From W11650 sp963545585 (lineage in GTDB: Bacteria; Bacillota; Clostridia; Lachnospirales; Vallitaleaceae): a stretch of 10,544 nt of DNA. Position 1 is the first letter of the stretch, and each line of letters begins with the position of its first letter. The position numbers were made by a program, and so were the translations under genes. The notes under the pieces were generated by a model that saw only the letters and a list, made by a program, of their open reading frames with translations, did no database searches and was not told where the DNA came from. The DNA lies in the NCBI GenBank assembly GCA_963545585.1, contig CAUUKX010000075.1, positions 1 to 10,544 of the forward strand. The letters are read 5' to 3'. Below, piece by piece: positions 7,098-10,544 of the stretch.

Positions 7098-8234
7098 ATG
7101 TTAAAAAAATACCAATTAAAGCGCTTTGACTGGTTTAGCCTGCTGTTGGTAACAGCAATTGCCGGTATTGGAATTGTGGCCATCAGCAGTGCGACTTATG
7201 GCACGGATTACTATGTCAAAAGACAGGTTTTAGGTTTTTCGACCGGCTTGGTGCTGCTTTTGATTACGGCCTTTATCGATTATCATTTTATTGCCAGGCT
7301 TTCCCCCCTGATTTATTTGTTTAATTTGGGGCTTCTCTTAGCGGTCTGGAAGTTTGGCGAAGCCAAATACGGCGGTACTAGGTGGCTGGGAATCGGCGGC
7401 TTTCAGATTCAGCCGTCCGAGTTTGGCAAGCTTTTTATGATTATCGTGTTGGCTAAGTATTTTGACTTTTTCAAAGAAAAGATTAATCATCCCCTTGTTA
7501 TTCTGGGTTCTTTGATACTGATTGGCGTTCCGTTTGTGTTAGTGCTGAAACAGCCGGATTTATCGACCAGTATGATTTTTATTGTTTTGTTTGCGGTTAT
7601 GATTTACGGCGCAAAACTCAGCTATAAATATATTGTGGCGGTGCTGATGGTAGTGCTGCCGGGGGGAATTTTTCTGTTTGGCTATATTCAGCGGACGGAT
7701 CAGGTTCTTTTAAGTGCCAATCAGTACCGGCGGGTGATGGCAATGCTGCATCCGGAAAACTTTCCGGATATTTATTATCAAACCATTAACTCGATGCAGG
7801 CCATCGGTTCCGGAATGCTTTCCGGCAAAGGCTTGTATCAGGGTAAGCTGCACCAGTATGATTATTTGCCAGTACCGGAATCCGATTTTATTTTCAGCAT
7901 TATCGGCGAAGAGTTTGGATTTATCGGCTGCAGTATTTTATTGGCGCTGTTTTTTCTTTTGCTGATTCGGATTTTGCTGATTGTCAAGGACAGTCCGGAT
8001 ATGACCGGGCGGCTGATTGGCATGGGGTATGTCGGGATGCTGACGGCACAAATTTTTATCAATATTGGTGTTACGACCGGAATCCTTCCCAATACTGGTT
8101 TACCTTTGCCCTATGTCAGTTATGGGATCAGTTCTTTATGGGGGAATATGATTATCATGGGCTTGGTTTTAAATGTCAGTATGCAGCGGACAACGGAGCT
8201 GATGAGGCGAAAGGGCGAGTTCGAGGCGTACTGA
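7098..8234 (+). CDS. rodA: SEDS peptidoglycan glycosyltransferase RodA
   Basis: RodA polymerises lipid II into glycan strands in the elongasome and acts with the PBP2-type transpeptidase encoded upstream. The 378-residue sequence is almost all membrane segments (about ten). SEDS signatures are present: GTRWLGIGGFQIQPSE (about residues 93-108), KQPDLSTS (about 151-158), and PVPESDFIF with Asp263 at the place of the essential catalytic Asp. The C-terminal half also has NTGLPLPYVSYG, typical of the family. The ATG follows the minE TAA with no spacer, and I see no convincing ribosome binding site in the end of minE, so translation probably depends on ribosomes finishing minE. FtsW is the alternative, but the neighbours and the absence of an FtsW-type tail favour RodA. 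Confidence 0.93.
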   Translation: MLKKYQLKRFDWFSLLLVTAIAGIGIVAISSATYGTDYYVKRQVLGFSTGLVLLLITAFIDYHFIARLSPLIYLFNLGLLLAVWKFGEAKYGGTRWLGIGGFQIQPSEFGKLFMIIVLAKYFDFFKEKINHPLVILGSLILIGVPFVLVLKQPDLSTSMIFIVLFAVMIYGAKLSYKYIVAVLMVVLPGGIFLFGYIQRTDQVLLSANQYRRVMAMLHPENFPDIYYQTINSMQAIGSGMLSGKGLYQGKLHQYDYLPVPESDFIFSIIGEEFGFIGCSILLALFFLLLIRILLIVKDSPDMTGRLIGMGYVGMLTAQIFINIGVTTGILPNTGLPLPYVSYGISSLWGNMIIMGLVLNVSMQRTTELMRRKGEFEAY

Positions 8235-8334
8235 TGGGGTAGTGCGCTTGATTTAAGACGGAGAACGTAGGCTTGTATTTTTATTTTTAGAGGGGTAGTA
8301 TTTTGTTTCGATGTTGAAGAAAGGGGGGTGGAAA

Positions 8335-8730
8335 ATGAGGATAGGATTAGTCGCTCATAATGCCAAGAAGAAGTTGATGCAAAACTTTTGCATTGCGTAC
8401 CGCAGCATTTTGCATAAGCATGAATTGTACAGTACCGGGACGACCGGCCGGTTAATTGAGGATGTTACCAACTTATCGGTGCATAAATATTTGGCAGGAC
8501 ATTTGGGAGGCGAACAGCAGCTTAGTTCGCGGATTTCCCATAATGAAATTGATATGGTGATTTTTTTAAGAGATCCGGTCACCAAACAGCAGCATGAGCC
8601 GGATGTTTCGATGATTGTGTCGATGTGCGATATGCACAATATTCCGGTAGCAACCAATTTGGCGACGGCTGAGCTTTTGATTAGGGCTTTGGAACGCGGC
8701 GATTTAGAATGGCGGGAAATGATTCGCTGA
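8335..8730 (+). CDS. mgsA: Methylglyoxal synthase MgsA
   Basis: Methylglyoxal synthase converts dihydroxyacetone phosphate to methylglyoxal and phosphate, a bypass of lower glycolysis in the cytoplasm. The family start MRIGLVAH, the phosphate-binding STGTTG (residues 33-38), GHLGGEQQ and HEPDV are all present, with IPVATNLATAE and ALERGDLEW at the end as in Firmicute enzymes. ATG 8335 is chosen over the in-frame ATG at 8311 because AAGGGGGG (8321-8328) is well placed and the protein then begins like its relatives, at 131 residues. Aligned to E. coli, His8, His87 and Asp90 match His19, His98 and Asp101. The catalytic-base position Asp71 is Glu60, and Asp20 is Asn9. The gene is about 100 bases after rodA and ends the operon at a strong terminator. 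Confidence 0.93.
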   Translation: MRIGLVAHNAKKKLMQNFCIAYRSILHKHELYSTGTTGRLIEDVTNLSVHKYLAGHLGGEQQLSSRISHNEIDMVIFLRDPVTKQQHEPDVSMIVSMCDMHNIPVATNLATAELLIRALERGDLEWREMIR

Positions 8731-8751
8731 GGTAAAAATAGGGCAGTTCAG

Positions 8752-8801
8752 ATAAAAGACGGTGCATTAGGTTTAAGGCCAGATAATGCACCGTCTTTTA
8801 T
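8752..8801 (+). terminator. Intrinsic terminator after mgsA
   Basis: ATAAAAGACGGTGCATTA (8752-8769) is the exact reverse complement of 8784-8801, giving an 18-pair stem with a 14-base loop. The right arm ends in CTTTTATTTCTT, a U-rich tail. It starts 22 bases after the mgsA stop and should end the long plus-strand transcript. The A-rich left arm means it could also work on the minus strand. Confidence 0.92.
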
Positions 8802-8810
8802 TTCTTAATC

Positions 8811-8836
8811 CAGATTGTGCCCGAGTGGGCAATCTG
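8811..8836. repeat. Small hairpin in the convergent gap
   Basis: CAGATTG-TG-CCC (8811-8822) pairs with GGGCAATCTG (8827-8836) apart from a two-base bulge, with a GAGT loop. It sits 9 bases beyond the terminator. No T-run follows on the plus strand; reading the minus strand, no T-run follows either. Its role is unclear. Confidence 0.5.
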
Positions 8837-8858
8837 CCTGAAAAAGACTCATTTGTCG

Positions 8859-8918
8859 AACATGGGAAAGTTGAAATTTTAATTCAATTTTCTGCTAAAC
8901 ATGGAGCAGATTGAAAAT
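8859..8918. repeat. Imperfect direct repeat with alternative small hairpins
   Basis: AACATGG followed about five bases later by TTGAAA occurs at 8859-8876 and again, with differences, at 8898-8916. Two small hairpins are possible and exclude each other: TTGAA/TTCAA (8871-8875 with 8883-8887) and CAAT+CTGCT with AGCAG+ATTG (8885-8896 with 8905-8913). No open frame or promoter of note is present. The repeat is weak and could be chance in AT-rich sequence. Confidence 0.3.
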
Positions 8919-8933
8919 AAGTTTATTTTAATC

Positions 8934-8991
8934 GTTAGCTATAATTTGCCTATATCGAAAGTAAACTTTCGTATAGGCAATATAAGCTAAC
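8934..8991. repeat. Long palindrome A in the convergent gap
   Basis: The outer arms GTTAGCT (8934-8940) and AGCTAAC (8985-8991) enclose TTGCCTATA-T-CGAAAG (8946-8960 plus one base) and CTTTCG-TATAGGCAA (8967-8980), with a TAAA loop and a one-base bulge. The arm ends TTGCCTATA / TATAGGCAA are the same as in the next palindrome. No T-run follows on either strand. It resembles a REP-like palindromic unit. Confidence 0.75.
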
Positions 8992-8997
8992 CATCTT

Positions 8998-9061
8998 GAT
9001 AATATGCTTTTGTTGCCTATATAAGAGCTTGCTCTTATATAGGCAAACAGAACAGATTATC
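8998..9061. repeat. Long palindrome B in the convergent gap
   Basis: TTGCCTATATAAGAGC (9013-9028) is the exact reverse complement of 9031-9046, with only TT between. Outside this, nine symmetric positions are partly paired and then GATAAT (8998-9003) pairs with ATTATC (9056-9061), so the whole 64 bases are centred on one axis. It ends 10 bases from the stop of the minus-strand P-loop gene. It might slow or end transcription from either side, but there is no U-tract. Confidence 0.8.
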
Positions 9062-9070
9062 TTTATAATT

Positions 9071-9490
9071 TTATTCGGCGCGTCCAAATTCATGAAAAGC
9101 AGCTGGTAATTTATCTGATGAGCAGCCAATGCCCAAAGTCAGGTTAATACCGAACTTTTCGGCCAGAACTTTTAATTTTTCAGCAAACTTTTCGGGATTG
9201 TCGATTGCTGTTAAGTTAGCTAATTTGAGCAGGCCGTCAACATAAATATCGCTGATATCGCTGTCACGGGAAAGGATTCCGCAAAGGAAACCGAAGAATT
9301 CATAATGATTGTCAAAGGGGAAGTCAGAAGTGCTGATATAACGAATTTGATGCTTTAATTCATACATATGTGAGCCGTCGCCATCAATAAAAACGACATG
9401 ACCCTTGGTTACTTTCAAGTTTTCGTTGGCCATAGCGATCAAACTTTGGCTTTTTCCTTCACCGGTGGCTTTTGTGACTACTCTTATCAT
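9071..9490 (-). CDS. Small P-loop protein of unknown function
   Basis: The 139-residue protein begins with a nucleotide-binding loop, KATGEGKS at residues 7-14 (Lys13, Ser14), in which the usual first Gly of Walker A is Lys. HVVFIDGDGS (about 32-41) and DIYVDGL (hydrophobic strand plus Asp) look like further P-loop NTPase strands, the second a candidate Walker B. The stretches MYELKHQIRYI and FFGFLCGI recall a conserved family of small ATP-binding proteins in Lachnospiraceae, often loosely annotated as PilT-like; I place it there from memory only. There is no signal peptide or membrane segment. AGGAGG just upstream supports the ATG at 9490. It is co-oriented with, but about 118 bases after, the kinase-like gene, and converges on the mgsA operon. 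No pathway can be assigned. Confidence 0.8.
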   Translation of the reverse strand: MIRVVTKATGEGKSQSLIAMANENLKVTKGHVVFIDGDGSHMYELKHQIRYISTSDFPFDNHYEFFGFLCGILSRDSDISDIYVDGLLKLANLTAIDNPEKFAEKLKVLAEKFGINLTLGIGCSSDKLPAAFHEFGRAE

Positions 9491-9562
9491 AATAATTTAC
9501 CTCCTGATTTGTCAAAAATTATGCAGCATCGGTCTTCTTAGTGTATGCTTATATATTCGCTG

Positions 9563-9582
9563 AAAAGGATAAATTTCCTTTT
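9563..9582 (-). terminator. Weak terminator-like hairpin after the kinase-like gene
   Basis: AAAAGGA (9563-9569) pairs with TCCTTTT (9576-9582) across a six-base loop, about 27 bases past the stop of the minus-strand kinase-like gene. The minus-strand stem ends in only four T, and the plus-strand orientation has the longer T-run, so it is a weak candidate. It may leave readthrough into the small P-loop gene. Confidence 0.35.
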
Positions 9583-9608
9583 TTATTTAAAAAGTTTGTG
9601 ATCAGCCT

Positions 9609-10220
9609 TTATTGTACCAAATTGATATAGTAGGTCAAAACATCAACCGCCTGATCAATGCTTAAGTGGGAAGTATTTAAGCATAAATGATAATTCGCAG
9701 GCTGACCCCATTTCCGGTCGGTGTAAAACTCATAATATTTGGCTCGCTGCTTATCAACATAGCGGATTTGTTTTTTCATTTCTTCGGCCGAAATCATGGG
9801 CTCGTTATTTTCCTTTAACAGGGACAGCTTTCGCTCAATCCTTGATTCCATAGAAGCGTAAACAAAGAAATTGAGCGGATTAAATTCGTGCAGCACATAG
9901 TCCGAGCAGCGCCCAACAATGATGCAAGAGCCTTTGGCGGCGATATCTTTGAGCACATGACTGATGGAAAAAAAGACCTTATCAGTCGAAATCTGCGGAT
10001 AAAAAGAAGTGTGTCCGCTGCCGTAAAAAGGACCGTTTAAAAGCGAGGGCACCTGTTCCTCGTTTTCCAGTAAATAGGCCTCGGAATAATGGGTTTTTTC
10101 TTCGACAAGGCGTAAAATATTTTTATCATAAAAAGGCAGCTCCAGTCGTGCGGACAAGCGTTTGGCAATTTCGTGACCACCGCTGCCGAATTGCCGGCTA
10201 AGGGTGATAATCCGATCCAT
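9609..10220 (-). CDS. Cytidylate kinase-like family protein
   Basis: This 203-residue cytoplasmic protein belongs to the cytidylate-kinase-like P-loop family (Pfam cytidylate kinase-like, PF13189, from memory), common in Clostridia and distinct from true Cmk. Near the start, SRQFGSGGHEIAKRL (residues 8-22) replaces Walker A: glycines are kept but the GKS/T is not. IIVGRCSDYVL (about 99-109) and the C-terminal pattern YYEFYTDRKWG then LNTSHL are further family marks, and RIERKL and RYVDKQRAKYY supply the Arg-rich lid-like region. The substrate is unknown, so cytidylate kinase activity should not be assumed. GGAGG eight bases before the ATG sets the start. A terminator separates it from the upstream tRNA gene, so it likely has its own promoter or depends on readthrough; TATGAT just past that terminator is a possible -10. 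Confidence 0.88.
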   Translation of the reverse strand: MDRIITLSRQFGSGGHEIAKRLSARLELPFYDKNILRLVEEKTHYSEAYLLENEEQVPSLLNGPFYGSGHTSFYPQISTDKVFFSISHVLKDIAAKGSCIIVGRCSDYVLHEFNPLNFFVYASMESRIERKLSLLKENNEPMISAEEMKKQIRYVDKQRAKYYEFYTDRKWGQPANYHLCLNTSHLSIDQAVDVLTYYINLVQ

Positions 10221-10262
10221 AATAACCTCCGTTGGGTCAGCTAAGTATTGGTATCATATCAT

Positions 10263-10293
10263 AAAAAAACGCTCCGCAAAGGAAGCGTTTTTT
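10263..10293 (-). terminator. Terminator after tRNA-Ala
   Basis: AAAAAACGCT (10264-10273) pairs with AGCGTTTTTT (10284-10293) around a ten-base loop in which CC/GG can pair too. Read on the minus strand it begins 18 bases after the tRNA and ends in a run of seven T. It is symmetric enough to act in both directions. Confidence 0.85.
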
Positions 10294-10310
10294 AAGAAAC
10301 ATTTTTGCGA

Positions 10311-10383
10311 TGGAGATAAGGGGACTTGAACCCCTGGCCTCTTGAATGCCATTCAAGCGCGCTCCCAGCTGCGCCATACCCCC
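10311..10383 (-). tRNA. tRNA-Ala (anticodon GGC)
   Basis: The minus strand folds into a full 73-base cloverleaf. The acceptor stem is GGGGGTA with TATCTCC and includes the G3-U70 pair, the alanine identity element. The D stem is GCGC/GCGC, the anticodon stem CTTGA/TCAAG, the loop ATGGCAT with GGC at 10350-10348, the variable loop five bases, and the T arm AGGGG-TTCAAGT-CCCCT. The discriminator base is A. CCA is not encoded (TCG follows), so it is added after transcription. GGC reads GCC and GCU codons. Confidence 0.97.
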
Positions 10384-10384
10384 G

Positions 10385-10416
10385 AAAAATAAAAGCCGGA
10401 ATGTTGCTGCCATTCC
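10385..10416 (-). terminator. Terminator-like hairpin between tRNA promoter and tRNA
   Basis: On the minus strand GGAATG (complement of 10411-10416) pairs with CATTCC (complement of 10398-10403) around a seven-base loop, followed by GGCTTTTATTTTT, which ends two bases before the tRNA. The stem has only six pairs, so it would be weak. It lies in the 5' leader that tRNA processing must remove, and may be an attenuator, an RNase recognition aid, or chance. Confidence 0.4.
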
Positions 10417-10447
10417 TATGGTGATAAAATGTTTCGTAACTGATTAA

Positions 10448-10476
10448 AAAATAGCATAAATAGATTGATTTGTCAA
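10448..10476 (-). promoter_or_regulatory. Promoter of tRNA-Ala
   Basis: On the minus strand TTGACA (complement of 10471-10476) is a perfect -35 box. A 17-base spacer separates it from TATTTT (complement of 10448-10453), five of six to the -10 consensus. Transcription would start near 10441, giving a leader of about 58 bases before the tRNA. Confidence 0.85.
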
Positions 10477-10507
10477 GAATTTTTTTCTGAAAAGGAGAAA
10501 AAAGGAA

Positions 10508-10544
10508 GTGGAAATAAGTCTTACAGAATGGGGTAAAATTCAGG
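10508..10544 (+). CDS. Possible start of a plus-strand gene, cut by the window end
   Basis: GTG at 10508 follows AAGGAG (10492-10497) by 10 bases and opens a frame that stays open for the 12 codons left (MEISLTEWGKIQ if initiated with Met). The product is not recognised from so short a stretch. No clear plus-strand promoter is seen; the region upstream carries the opposing tRNA promoter. Confidence 0.4.
   Translation, partial: MEISLTEWGKIQ

Noticed and set aside
8311..8334. Upstream in-frame ATG for mgsA
   Set aside because: The start at 8335 has a strong ribosome site that would lie inside the longer version, and matches the usual family N-terminus.
8940..8945. TATAAT in the convergent gap as a promoter
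   Set aside because: No -35 box at a proper distance (TTGAAA is 23 bases away) and it lies within a palindrome.
9505..9520. TGATTTGTCAAAAATT, nearly the same as 10466-10481
   Set aside because: The second copy is the -35 region of the tRNA promoter, while the first lies too close to the P-loop gene start to be its promoter; one mismatch over 16 AT-rich bases is probably chance.

Overview
The window (about 45% GC) reads as a chromosomal segment of an anaerobic Gram-positive Clostridia-type bacterium, most like the Lachnospirales/Lachnospiraceae. This rests on the gene order radC - mreC - mreD - class B PBP - minC - minD - minE - rodA - mgsA, on strong AGGAGG-type ribosome binding sites, on a very large PBP2 with an extra domain, and on two small minus-strand genes that resemble families common in that group. 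The taxonomic call comes from memory of gene order and protein style, not from a search.

Layout. Positions 117-8730 are a single plus-strand run of cell-shape and division genes. It opens with radC (JAMM-family protein) and a 100-base gap holding a hairpin, where mreB would usually lie but does not. Then mreC, mreD and the PBP2-type transpeptidase follow with 4-base ATGA overlaps. A 306-base gap (5019-5324) contains a promoter inside an inverted repeat and a strongly structured leader. After it come minC, minD, minE and rodA, tightly packed, with rodA starting on the base after the minE stop. Then come mgsA (methylglyoxal synthase) and a strong intrinsic terminator at 8752-8801.

The convergent gap 8731-9070 holds that terminator and at least three further palindromes; two of them share the same TTGCCTATAT arm ends. 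Beyond it, on the minus strand, lie a small P-loop protein of unknown role (9071-9490), a cytidylate-kinase-like protein (9609-10220), a terminator, a tRNA-Ala(GGC) gene, a terminator-like hairpin and a consensus promoter for the tRNA. A plus-strand gene may begin at 10508 and run off the end.

How the genes work together. MreC and MreD are membrane parts of the elongasome, and RodA (glycosyltransferase) with the PBP2-type transpeptidase form its peptidoglycan-synthesising pair. MinCDE place the division site. The locus therefore puts side-wall growth and division-site selection next to each other and possibly partly on one transcript. MgsA is a metabolic passenger that diverts dihydroxyacetone phosphate to methylglyoxal; it lacks two Asp residues found in characterised enzymes.

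Most worth a second look are the structured minC leader, the paired palindromes at 8934-9061, the roughly 230-residue insertion in the transpeptidase, the MgsA active-site changes, the missing mreB, and the terminator-like hairpin between the tRNA promoter and the tRNA. No prophage, transposase, CRISPR array or defence system is visible.
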